NCBI GenBank assembly: GCA_000697665.1 | Contig: KL197726.1 | Location: 529,664-572,366, forward strand | Reading direction: 5' to 3' | Source of the DNA: Jaapia argillacea MUCL 33604 | Taxonomy: Eukaryota; Basidiomycota; Agaricomycetes; Jaapiales; Jaapiaceae | Length of the DNA: 42,703 bases | Part shown: positions 19,694 through 30,421 of the stretch, one piece after another | Position numbering within the stretch: position 1 is the stretch's first letter | Layout of the letters: each line of letters starts with the position of its first letter | Notes under the pieces: generated by a model | Told to the model about the DNA's origin: nothing | The model's database searches: none | What the model saw: the letters and a program-made list of their open reading frames with translations, nothing else | Made by a program: the position numbers and the translations under genes

Positions 19694-20140
19694 GCCCTTG
19701 AAAAGTGCTCTATTGGCGAGTTCAACCTCTTGTATGACAGCCTGATGGGTGTTGCTGCCTGAAAGAAGCTTCGGGACCTCAAGAACACTGATCCTGAGTT
19801 TGGGGCCAAGTTAATGTATGTTGAGAGCAAGGATGAATTGGGAGACCTTCCAGCCAAGGATGAAGTTATCCCAGAAGACAGTTTGACCTCAGCACCAACT
19901 GGTATCAAGGACGACAGCAATGTGTTGTGTGAAGCTATCATCACCCACATCTTGGGTGATGCAGCTGTTCCAGGGGTTGAGATCAGTTCTGAGGGGGGCC
20001 TGGTAGCATCAGGCGAGATAGAATCAATGGATGTGGTGGATTCCGAGCCACTCGTTGAAGATGGGGGACAGGGAAAGCACTGCAAGTTTGCCAACAAACT
20101 GTACAACACATGCGACTTTCATTGGCACCACAATGACTGA
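19694..20140 (+). pseudogene. Protein fragment of unknown family
   Basis: The frame is open except for one TGA near 19760. It begins directly after the LTR end (ALEKCSIGEFNLLYDSLMG) and turns strongly acidic (SKDELGDLPAKDEVIPEDS; DVVDSEPLVEDGG). There is no ATG in the first part and no recognised domain. It may be a cut-off gene or the edge of a transposon gene. Confidence 0.35.
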
Positions 20141-20229
20141 ATTATCTCTATGTAAACTATGTATATTGATGTCCTTTCCCTCATTCCTCCTAAGCCTTCC
20201 CTCCTTCGCAATTTGTGAATATTTTGCGC

Positions 20230-20359
20230 CTTTTTTTGCAATTTTGTGACCCAGAAACTGGATTTGACAACCTGACAAGTGACCTGTGACACGGAACCAA
20301 ATTTCAACAACAGGGGTCAAAGTGACCTGTGACCCGTCAAATTGATTAAAATGGTACAG
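20230..20359. mobile_element. Partial copy of the CTGTACC...GGTACAG MITE family
   Basis: Only one end is recognisable: ...GTCAAATTGATTAAAATGGTACAG followed by TA at 20360-20361. The 120 bp before it match the corresponding end of the complete copy at 33953-34340, including repeated TGACCTGTGAC motifs. The other end is missing or too diverged. The preserved TA abuts coding sequence of the oxidase pseudogene, so the element appears to have inserted into one of its exons. Confidence 0.65.
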
Positions 20360-20693
20360 TATGCTGCTAAAGGAGTCTCCCTATTGATGTTGAAAGTCAT
20401 TGTGTTGGGTGGTCAGGTTATAGCAGGAAAACCAGTGAAGAGATTGCTTCAGAAAGATGGTGTGATGTCTGGCATAGAGTGTGTGGACGGTACCGTGTTA
20501 TCTGCAGATATTGTCGTTATTGCTACTGGGTCTTGGATGTTGGCCACATTTTCTGGGTTGGATCTTTTGACGATGTGCCTTGCTACTGGGTGAGTCCAGC
20601 TCTCCTAGAATCTGCAGTAAGCCCTTTGAAGTCTGATAATCACACAGCCAGAGTGTTGCCACCATCCAGCTGACAACTGAGGAAGCAGAGCAA

Positions 20694-22583
20694 TTAGTGT
20701 ATGGGGAATTTTGAATCCTCCCAAATTGACTGGTAAATTTACGAGGCCACTTGGGGGATGGCGAGATTTACTGTCACAGACCTAGAACTCAGTCATCTTA
20801 GCGTATTTTCTCAATATCTACCTCAATCCCACTCTGAATCACTAGTGGTCTTTTCTAGCATGTAGACTGCCTTTGTACTCGTGAATGAGAACCATTTTAA
20901 TAATTATATCATGGTCTGAAATCATCCTACAACTATTTTCAGAGGATGAGTTCAACATATGTTGTGACCAGGAACTCAGTCACTAGTCACAATGAGAGGG
21001 GGGAGAGTCAGACAGGGCTGTTTGGGCTTGAGGAGGATGGGAATGAATCCCATAAACATAATAGGGATACATGGAAGAAGTATCTTGTGCTGATTCAAAA
21101 CTACCAGGGTAATGAAATGAGTGGCCAAGACGAGATATCAGTGCTTGGAAGGGTAGGATGGCAAGATGGAGCATGTTGAGCAACAAAAATGGATGCCAAC
21201 GCAATGGGAATTGTATTATAGTGGGCCCAGGATGCCATGGAGTCACTGAATACCTAAATTGGGTTGGTGGACTTGCAAGGGAACCAGATCTTCATTCGGA
21301 AGTGGGGAAGAGGGGGAATCAGCACTTCCGCAGTGTCCAGCACACCTACACATCTACGACGATGAGAAAAATCTATAAAAAACTGGATCAGACACAGTGA
21401 GGTCGAGAGAATGACATACTATAAACCAGACAACAGTACTGCACAAGTGGAATCCCTCATCCCCCATCCTGACTTGACCCTCTGAAATTGGAGATTTTAG
21501 GTATCATCATAGTCTGACGCTTGTGCATTAGAACCCATTGCTGGGATTGGAGATTTTTGAGAGATTCAGGTAGTTTAGATCCAAATGAGCACGCCAGAAG
21601 TTGAACTGAGCCAAATGAGATAGTGTTTGGTGCAGCAGAGGCAGCACAAAAGGAAGGGGTGGTGTTTCCTGTGAGAAATGGACTGCTTTCGTGATTTTGC
21701 ACTCTTGGCCAGCTGATTTCTCCTTCAATATTGGGTGGATTTACTCCAAAATTGGAATACAGTATTTCAGGAGCATCTATTCTACAATGGTGGCAGAAAA
21801 AACTGTCTACGAACCATGGAAAGGCGTTGAGAGCCAAGGTGACCGAGTTCTGGGTGTGACGGAGTTCCTGAACCTTAACAGTACCTGTGTGAATTACCGT
21901 AAATTAACAGAGGAGGCTACCCATAAATTCACAATACATAACGGGTGAACTCCGCCCTAATTAACTGATCAATTACACTGAGTGGTCATTTCTGCCCCTC
22001 CCGACGACATGAGGAGTGAGAGACCCTTAGAACTTGTTTCAATCTAATGTCTGGCTTGCAATGGTCCTGTCTGAATTGGGATTGTCTGAGTTGCCTTGTC
22101 TGGGGGACTTGAACAAGCGTGGGGTTATGACGAGCCAGCAGTAAATCCTGGCGCCCTCAATCAACGAGGTTAATGGGGCCATTTGTACGAGATCCCAAAC
22201 GAGTGCAAAGTCACAGTTTTGATTGACTGCCCCCTCGACCGACATCCTCAACCTGCCTAAACTTGGGAAGTAGCACTGAAAATAATACAGAGCTGTCAGG
22301 GAGAGGGAGATTTTTTGGGAGATTTTTGAAGTAGAATCACAGTTGTTGTAGCAGGCAGCTCCTATCAGGTGTCACCGTTAATGTTGTTGATCAAGTCAGC
22401 TGTGTCCAAAAATGGCTTTCTCAAGTGGATGGCCATGGTTGATTGGTCTCCGATCATGGCCTCAAATTGACTGAGATTTACCCCATTAATCTGGGGGTCT
22501 TGGTTGATGGGGTTGATCAATGTTGATTTACCTGTGTTAATTATCTGGTGTTAATTAACACCCCCAAATTCCCCATACACTAA
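20694..22583. mobile_element. 1.89-kb terminal-inverted-repeat element with 6-bp target duplication
   Basis: Perfect 18-bp inverted ends, TTAGTGTATGGGGAATTT, lie at both termini. The flanks are GAGCAA at 20688-20693 and GAGCAA at 22584-22589. Removing the element and one GAGCAA restores an unbroken reading frame in the oxidase exon, which independently confirms the boundaries. Internal open frames are short (longest about 126 codons) and none looks like a transposase, so the copy is probably non-autonomous. A 6-bp duplication is unusual; IS3EU-type elements are one group known for it, but I cannot assign this element. Confidence 0.85.
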
Positions 22584-22965
22584 GAGCAATATCACAAATG
22601 CCCTGTCGTCCCAGATTTCAAGTTGGGATTCTATGTATTTCCCGTAAGCGATCACAACCCACATCACTCTCTATATCTAATATTCCTTCCCAGCCAAATG
22701 AGGACAGCATCGTAAAGATGGCAATTCACACAGCTGGTTACACCAACATACCCCAATCATCAATCCCAAGCAAACTAACTCCCGAGAAGACAATCTCGAC
22801 ACCTTGCACTTCACAATCTCATGGCAACAAGGGGCTACTGATTCCAAAGGAAATGGTCCAGGTGCTCCGGAATCATCTCAAAGAAGTTTATCCTAAGCTA
22901 GCTCAAAAGCCCTTTGGGGGGACGAGGTTATGCTGGTAAGCCTCTGGTTCGTGCTACAAACCTTA

Positions 22966-23267
22966 CTGCCGTTTGCATAATTCCGTGAACACTCAGATTT
23001 TTCGTTTTGTTTGTCCCAACCAAATTTGTGACCTCTTGTCACGCCTGCTGCCCTGTTCCAATCGTTGCTGTAGCACTCGACGGCGACAAGGAGCATTATA
23101 GAACATGGGAAATACACAATACATGGCCATTTGAGATCCAATTCACTCGACATTGACCAATCTCCATCTCCTCCCAAGTCGTTCTTCGGGACTGCGTTAC
23201 TGTCACAAGTTTGGTTGGGACAAACAAACGAAGAATCTGAATGTTCACGGAATTATGCAAACGGCAG
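22966..23267. mobile_element. 302-bp MITE with ~68-bp inverted repeats and TA duplication, in an intron
   Basis: The ends are CTGCCGTTTGCATAATTCCG and its reverse complement, and the match extends about 68 bp inward with few mismatches. The element is flanked by TA at 22964-22965 and 23268-23269, as in Tc1/mariner-derived MITEs. It lies within intron 22936-23299 of the oxidase pseudogene. Without it and one TA, the intron would be 60 nt, like its neighbours. The long inverted repeats would form a strong hairpin. Confidence 0.9.
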
Positions 23268-23760
23268 TAGTTTGATGACTCAATTGGGACCCCTGGCAGG
23301 TATCTTGACACTCCTGATGAAGACTGGGTAATTGGACCCCATCCCGAGGATCCATCCCTTTTCTTCGCTACTGGACTCGGAGGGAGCGGCCATGCCTACA
23401 AGGTTGGCAAATAAACAATTCACTCCCTGTTCTGTTCTGATTCTCCCCCTCCAGTTCCTTCCCGTCGTTGGAAGACTCGTTGCAGATTCAATCCAAGGCA
23501 AACTCGATCGCTCCCTCCAAGCCAAGTTCGCTATCAACCGCAAGAACGCCACTCAAACGCATTCTCGATTCCCTTACGAAGTCAAACCTCTCGAGGTTGC
23601 GCAACTTTGTACCCCGGCAGACCTTCTCCCCTGAATTGTGTTCCGCTAAATACAACTACAATTATATGTTCTAGTATAAGTATACATGGGGATGCTATTG
23701 TATCCCTTTTTTTGGGTTGTAGAACACGCGCATCTACAATGCGAGGACGGCATTCGAAGA

Positions 23761-26700
23761 TCATGCTCGTTTACCAACAAACTCTCGCCATGAGTGGACT
23801 TCTGAAGGAATGCGTCCCTCTCGATAATGTCGCAAACCGCCCTGAGGGATTTTCTTGCCGAGAGCCTCGACGAAAAGTTTTGCGCATTGAGCATTGTTGA
23901 TGAGCGGCAGACCAAAGTCCACAGCGTTTCTGGAGTACAAAGTTAGACCTGGACAACATTTGTGCAACGGAGGTGACGTACCGACGAGCAACATAGTCTT
24001 CGTCTGTCGCACTCGCACCCCGAGACTTGGCCAAGTTGATGACGCAGTGAATCTCGTACTCGTCAAACACCTCCCTCAACTTTCGCTTATCCTTGGTGGG
24101 GAAGAAGATCCTCTTGACGGCAACGTATGGAAGGTCCTTCAAATACTCCTCCACTTCCCTCGACGAGCAGTAGAGCTTGAAACCCAGATCTGACAGGCCC
24201 TCCGCGCAATATCTCATCTCAGGGCGAGTGACGTCTCCGCCGATGAGGATGCCGCACTTGGCTGGAGGGACCTTGAAACCGGTGGTGCTGAGGAGAGCAG
24301 CCCAGTATGCTTCGTGAATGTCCCGGCCAAAGCTGGCTACTTCACCAGTACTTGCCATCTCTGAAAACGTCTCCGTTAAGGCGAAGGACGAAAAGAAGCC
24401 GAAGGAAAACTCACCGCATCCGAGGAAGGGATCAGCACCAGGCAACCTCGTCCACGAGAACTGAGGAACCTTAATCGAAACATAATCCCTCTTCTCCGCC
24501 ATCAAATCCACAGGCTCAGGAACATTCTGGCTCATAATCGCCTTCGCAGCAACTTCGATGAAGTTATGCCCCAGGACCTTCGACACGAACGGGAAGCTCC
24601 TAGATGCTCTCAAGTTACACTCGATCACCTTCAAATGAGCTGGCTCCCCAGGGTTCTGTGAAGCCTTCCTGATAACTTGCATGTTGTAAGGTCCAGAGAT
24701 CTCGAAAGCGGCGGCAACTTTGACAGCGATCTCCTTGAGACGAGCAAGGTCTTCTTCGGAGAGGGAGAAGGGAGGCAAGACCAGTGTAGCATCACCAGAA
24801 TGAACACCGGCGTTCTCGACATGCTCGGAAACGGCATGCACGAGAAGTTTGCCTTGGTGGGCGACCGCATCGACGTCGACTTCTTGAGCATTTTCGATGA
24901 ATTTGGTGATGACGACGGGGTGCAAAGGAGAGACGTCGGCGGCGGCGGAGAGGTTGTATTCTAGTGCGGACTCTTCGTAGACGACGTTCATGGCAGCGCC
25001 GGAAAGAACGTAGGAAGGTCGGATGAGGACGGGGTATCTGTCAGGGCAATGTCAATGGCAAATTGAGGTGGATCGGATGGAAAAGACTGACCCAACTTTG
25101 CGGGCGAACTCCTTTGCGGCTTCGACAGTGGTTGTCTCGGTCCATTCAGGCTGATCCACACCGATACTGTCCAAGATCTTGGAAAACTTGTGACGATCTT
25201 CCGCAGAGTCAATCATCAAGGGATCCGTTCCGAGCACGTTAACGCCAGCATTCTTCAACCTCAACGCAATATTCTGCGGTAATTGACCTACCGCCGCAAA
25301 TCAGTTTAGAAACAAGGAGAGAAAACGAATGCAGGGACTGACCTCCAACGCTGACGACAACACCTTCGGCCCCTTCCATCTCATAAACATCCATAACCCT
25401 CTCAAAGCCCAACTCCTCAAAGTACAACCGATCCGCCTCGTCGAAATCGGTACTGACGGTCTCCGGGTTGTAGTTAATCATCACGGTCTTCCTCCCCATC
25501 TCCCTCAACTCCCTAGCACAAGTAACCGCACACCAATCAAACTCCACCGAACTGCCAATGCGATAGACACCGGAACCAAGAACCATGGTACCATGTTCGT
25601 CGAATTCAACGTCGTGTGTGGTGGCGTTATAGGTGACGTAGAGGTAGTTGGTGTGAGCGGGGTACTCAGCTGCGAGTGTGTCGATACGTTTAACGAAGGG
25701 TGTGACGGAGAGGGATTTTCGGTGGGCGCGGGTTTCGTGTTCGGTTGAGGAAAGGAGGGTGGCGATGTAGAGATCGGAGAAACCTTGACGTTTAGCGCGG
25801 AGCATCAGGTCGCGATCCACCTTGTCGAGGGAACCAACGGATTTGATGGCGTTGACGGTTTGGACGATATTGTCGAGTTTGTACAGGTACCACTATCGTC
25901 ACACCAAGTCAGATACGACCGCCATCAAACGTAAGAATGCGTGAATCATACCTTGTCGATCTTAGTGATATCATGCAACCTATCAACACCCCACTTCTTC
26001 TCAAACATCGCATACGCCAACACGAACAACCTCAAATCAGTCGGGTTCCTCAACTCATACTCCAACCTCTCATCCCCCTTCTCGCCTTCAAACTCTCCCG
26101 CCTTTCCAACTCCACCAGTTTCGAACCCTTTATACTTCGGATCAATCATCCTAACAGCTTTCTGCAAGGATTCTTCCCATGTACGACCAATCGCCATAAC
26201 CTCTCCGACACTCTTCATACTCGAGCCAATCTTACGATCGACTTGGGATGAGAATTTCGCGAGGTCCCATTTGGGGATCTTGGTGACGATGTAATCTAAA
26301 CTGGGTTCGAAACAGGCTGTCGTGGTTTTCGTGACGGCGTTGGGGAGTTCGGGGAGGGTGTGTCCGAGAGCGATCTTGGCGGCTGTGTATGCGAGGGGAT
26401 AACCGGTTGCTTTCGAGGCCAGAGCAGAGGAACGAGATAACCTGGAAACGAAGTATAAGTGGGCAGGAGAGTAAAAGAAAAGACTAAATGGACGGACCGA
26501 GCGTTAACCTCGATCACACAATATTCCTTCTTGCCGGGGTTGAGCGCATATTGAATGTTACACTCGCCGACGACGCCCAGATGCCTGAATCCCGACGCAA
26601 AGATCCTTAGTATTCCCAACAACCTAAATCAGAGAACCACGGCGAAATATAACTCACCGAATAACCTTAATCGCAGCGCTCCTCAACATATGGTATTCCT

Positions 26701-28328
26701 CATCGGGAAGGGTCTGTGAGGGCGCAACGACGATCGATTCCCCAGTATGGATACCAAGAGGGTCGAAGTTCTCCATGTTACAGCAAATAATCGTGTTCTA
26801 TAATATGACAATTCATGATCAGTTTCATAACAAGTTCGGACCACCGAAAGCAGAAAAAGGGCACGTCGGAAGGAAAAGGTAAACAAGACGAGGAAAGTGT
26901 ACCCACATCAGCAGCATCCCGAACAACCTCATATTCCAATTCCTTCCACCCTTTCATACTCCTCTCAATCAAAGCTTGAGGAGAGAGTGAAAGGGATTTG
27001 GCTGCTAAATCGCGGAGTTCTTCTGGATCGTTCGCAAAGCCGGAACCGAGACCACCTGAACGAGGAAATGAGGTTGGTTAGTTGGGGTTTAAGAGGATAA
27101 ATCGATGGTATGAAACGGGAGGGAAGGGATTTTTGCGATTCGAAGCATAGATGAACGAACAAGGAGGGCACATGTCAAAACAGAGCATATATCCACCGAT
27201 GCGAGCGCATATAGCCCATACGAAATACCACAAGTGTCCCCCAGGGTGAGATAACACGGGGAATCCTGGAGGCGGGATGAAGAGATGGCGGGATGTATCA
27301 TACCAAGAGCATAAGCCGACCGAAGGATAACTGGATACCCAATCTTTTCCGCTGCTTCCAAAGCTGATTTTACGGAGGAGACTGCTGTTGATTGAGCTAC
27401 CGGGATGTCGATTTCTGTGGAGAAAGATGTGAGTTGGGGTGATTAGGACGAAACGAAGGGAGGGGAAAACGAATGTAGATGGTAGAGATAAAGGATAGCG
27501 AGAGAAAAGTTAAACGAAGACGACCCAGAGGAAATAGAAATATGTATATATGCCCGGAGGGAGGGAATGTGGGATAACGTACCTTTCAATGCCTGAACGA
27601 ACAAATCTCTGTCCTCGCTGACCTCGAGTGTCCGAATCGGTGTGCCAAGAACCTTGATACCTAACCTGTCGAAAACACCCATGCGGTCCAGTTCAATACC
27701 AACATTAAGAGCGCTTTGTCCACCGAATGTCAAGAGGACGCCTAGGGTTCGCAGTGTTAGCTTCCTTCTGACTTGAAACAGGGATGGGGTAAGGGAGGGA
27801 CGTACCATCGGGCCGCTCCTTCTCACAAACATAAGCCACATAGTCCGCTGTGATAGGTAGGAAGTAAACCTCGCTCGCAAGGGAGTGGGACGTTTGCCAA
27901 GTCGCGATATTCGGATTAATCAAAACACTCGCGACCTTGGACTCGTGAAGCGCCTTCAGAGCTTGCGATCCAGAGTAATCAAACTCTCCAGCCTGGCCAA
28001 TCGATAACCCACCCGAACCGACGATCAAGACTTTCTGAACATCAGGTCGAGGGATCTTGGGTAAGACTTTGGCGGATATCCTACGAGCCAATTCCGAAGG
28101 CGAGTTTAAGACATGTTCGTCTTCGCCTGGGGCTGGTTTGTCGAAACCGATGATAGAGTCAGCGATTGCTCGTGCCGGTTGTGACGGGTGAAAAGATGAT
28201 CGAGTGGAAGGTGTTTGGTGGAATGAACGGGCGCGAGTGGGCACATTCGCGACTCGGAGTGAAGGCTTCGTTTTGAGTGCTTGTTTGAGGAGGGATGCTA
28301 TGGGACTTGTCCCAGTTATTAGCCCCAT
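23761..28328 (-). CDS. CPA2: Carbamoyl-phosphate synthase, arginine-specific, large subunit
   Basis: It makes carbamoyl phosphate from ammonia (passed on by the glutaminase subunit), bicarbonate and 2 ATP for arginine synthesis. Twelve exons (minus strand): 28328-27806, 27741-27583, 27414-27304, 27055-26907, 26797-26658, 26584-26498, 26441-25952, 25892-25343, 25287-25092, 25037-24415, 24360-23982, 23929-23761. They join in phase to 1,191 residues, normal for the family. The first half has [41 protein letters not shown] and EVNAR; the second has [28 protein letters not shown] and [13 protein letters not shown]; an MGS-like C-terminal domain ends at FVGKRA. The first ~60 residues are basic and Ser-rich (RARSFHQ), which suggests mitochondrial import. 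ATG 28328 was chosen; an in-frame ATG at 28532 would add 68 unusual residues. Introns are 52-74 nt except the 2nd to 4th (168, 248, 108-110). The donor of intron 6 (GTCCGT) is non-consensus. Confidence 0.96.
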
Positions 28329-30421
28329 ATTGACCGCACCAGGCTCTGCGCTAGGACCTGGGGGTGAGTTTTGAACGACCGAAGGTTGGAGGGAGTGAGG
28401 AGACGAAGGACGAACAGAGTTCGAGCAAGGAGAATATGTTCTGTTTTCTGCTCGTGACTCGATTGATTTTTCGTCAAATTTTTTGGCAACGAAGTTCAGA
28501 AGCTCGAATTGCTCCCGCGATGATGCCATCATCGACGGTCCGGTGATTTCTGTGCCTCGTGGATGGCTTCCTCAAGAACTTTCGTTGAGGTCTGCTGGCT
28601 TTGCAGCGAATTCTTCTTACATACTATCGCCGTGGGTACCTGACATCCTGTTGATTGCGACAGACTGGTTCATCCTCGCGCCTTGCTTAGTCTTTTAAGG
28701 AGCGACTCAACCCTGGGGCACGCCATGATCTACCACGGAAGGGAGGTGTAGCTTCCTCTCTTCCTCTGACCCCGAGGGAACGGAGGCACTCATCTTTTCG
28801 ACGTTTTCTGAGTCTCTTCAGACTGGGCGAAACTGAACCTTTAAATATCCAGTTAACCGCCTCGTGGACACGGTTTATCTGTAGTTTTCGTCCTGCTGGT
28901 AGCTTTTGCTCTCGTCTCTTTTCGCTGGCCTAGAGGAATATCAGAGTCACCATCGGGAGCCTTAGCGAGTTCTTGGCGATTCTTTCGCCCGGGAACCGAC
29001 AATTTCCCTTCAGCTTCACATCGCCGGAAATACAGTCATCTAGCACATCACCCTCCACCGTTGCCCAAACGTACGCCCGAGCTTGACTTACCCTTTCTCA
29101 GCCACAGATCGAGGGTGCAGTTAGCCAGCCACAGCGTTGTGTCCGATTCCTTCTATGGAACCGAACCATTTTCTCTGCATCTGCGCTGTCCTATAAATTC
29201 GCGGAGATCGACTGCGAGGTGCTGGGATGACGTCCTCCACCAAGCCACCCTTGCTTCATCTAAGAATGACGACGTACGACATTTCTTCTCATCAGAATGT
29301 GTGCGGCTATAGTGGTGAGGTTGCTTGATAATCGACTCTCGACGTACGCGTGGATTTTCGTGCAATTACTTTGGTTACTTCCATCGCCCAGTGGTGTTGT
29401 ATCTCTTGTTTGTACAACAGAAAAGGATGAGGTACTCCTTCCGCAGATAAAAAGAGAAATCCGTCGCCAGGATGACATTGAAATCCCCAGGACAGATGTG
29501 GAGAGACGGGGAGAATGATGCAAGGACAAGTCAACCACCAACCTCGATCCGTATCGACTCCAAGTAGTTCTCAGCTACAACTCCAGGCAATGGTTTCGGG
29601 GGCGTTCACTGAGGGCGACGGGTCCTGCATAATCAGCAGAGTGAGAACGCATCATCAGGGGAAAGAGGAGAACGAGACATAGCATGCGCGTGATGTACTC
29701 GCATGTACGTTAATGCGAATAGGCCACCTTGAGAGTTGGCAAGTTATCAAACTCTCCATCTCCCATGATTGCAAGACGACATCTAAACCTCCCGCAACAA
29801 TGTAAACACAACAGAATGATGAAAAGGAGAAGGTAAGCGTGAGGGCTCGAGCAGTTCTCAGCTACCGCCTCAGATAAACCTTCCGGCGGAGCGTGAGGAC
29901 CACCATCAGGGGGACGAGGAGACATACCATGCGCGCCATATATATAGCTTCGAATGAGCGCTCACGCCATCATCTAACCACGTACGTCACCTTGCTTCAG
30001 TCTCGCACCAGTCGAAGCGACCTGGCTAGCAGAGTGAACTGCTCTCAAGTGTAACCTGGCTCACATGCCGGTCTCCTGTGCAAAACCTGGAGGGGGGACA
30101 TCTGTGTCTGCGTGGACTTCGCTGAACTCGACAAAGAGAATAGAAGACGGGTATTGTTTTGCACACAGCATGAAACCTTGACCGGCGAATGATTTTTAGA
30201 ACAGACAGCAGAGCTCCCAAGCAGAGAATCAAATTCCAGGGAGCCTGAAAACGATGGAGGTGACGACCTGAGCGCAACGGTGTTGGACGAAAGCAAAGGG
30301 CCCTCGCTTAGAGCGTGCGATTTTCTGTCAACCAAGCAGCCCCCCGCCCGACAATACCCTCACCATCGTCTCGTCGCGACCAGAATCTTTGAATCATCCA
30401 AGTAGTAACAAACGCAACACC
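28329..30421. promoter_or_regulatory. 2.1-kb divergent intergenic region between CPA2 and the NLR gene
   Basis: No convincing gene is present. It must contain both promoters. Two ~110-140 bp stretches (29563-29700 and 29847-29960) share AGTTCTCAGCTAC, CATCAGGGG, GACGAGGAGA-like and CATGCGCG blocks in the same order, so they look like an old local duplication. TATATATA occurs at 29938-29945. Confidence 0.45.

Larger units (their letters stand above)
20362..23634 (+). pseudogene. FAD-dependent oxidoreductase, fructosyl-amino-acid-oxidase-like, disrupted by transposons
   Basis: Coding segments are 20362-20589, 20648-20693 continued at 22590-22643, 22694-22935, 23300-23402 and 23455-23634, with introns of 58, 50, 364 and 52 nt. 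Joined, they give the C-terminal two thirds of a DAO-family flavoenzyme: GVSLLMLKVIVLGGQV, DADIVVIATG-type SADIVVIATGSW (FAD-binding strand), FPPNEDSIVKMAIHTAGYTN, DWVIGPHPEDPSLFFATG and GGSGHAYK, then FLPVVGRLVADSIQGKLD. This pattern matches fructosyl amine oxidases (Amadoriases), which oxidise glycated amino acids to glucosone, amino acid and H2O2; saccharopine or sarcosine oxidase relatives are possible. The N-terminal dinucleotide-binding GxGxxG part is missing. A 1.9-kb element splits one exon, so the gene is dead. It converges on CPA2, 126 bp away. Confidence 0.85.

Noticed and set aside
20694-22583. PIF/Harbinger element with TTA duplication
   Set aside because: The flanking trinucleotides would be TTA on the left and TAA on the right, which are inverted, not direct. 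The direct GAGCAA repeat also restores the exon frame.
29061-29541. Small genes in the CPA2-NLR intergenic region
   Set aside because: Several 60-95 codon frames overlap on both strands, without domains, introns or codon bias.
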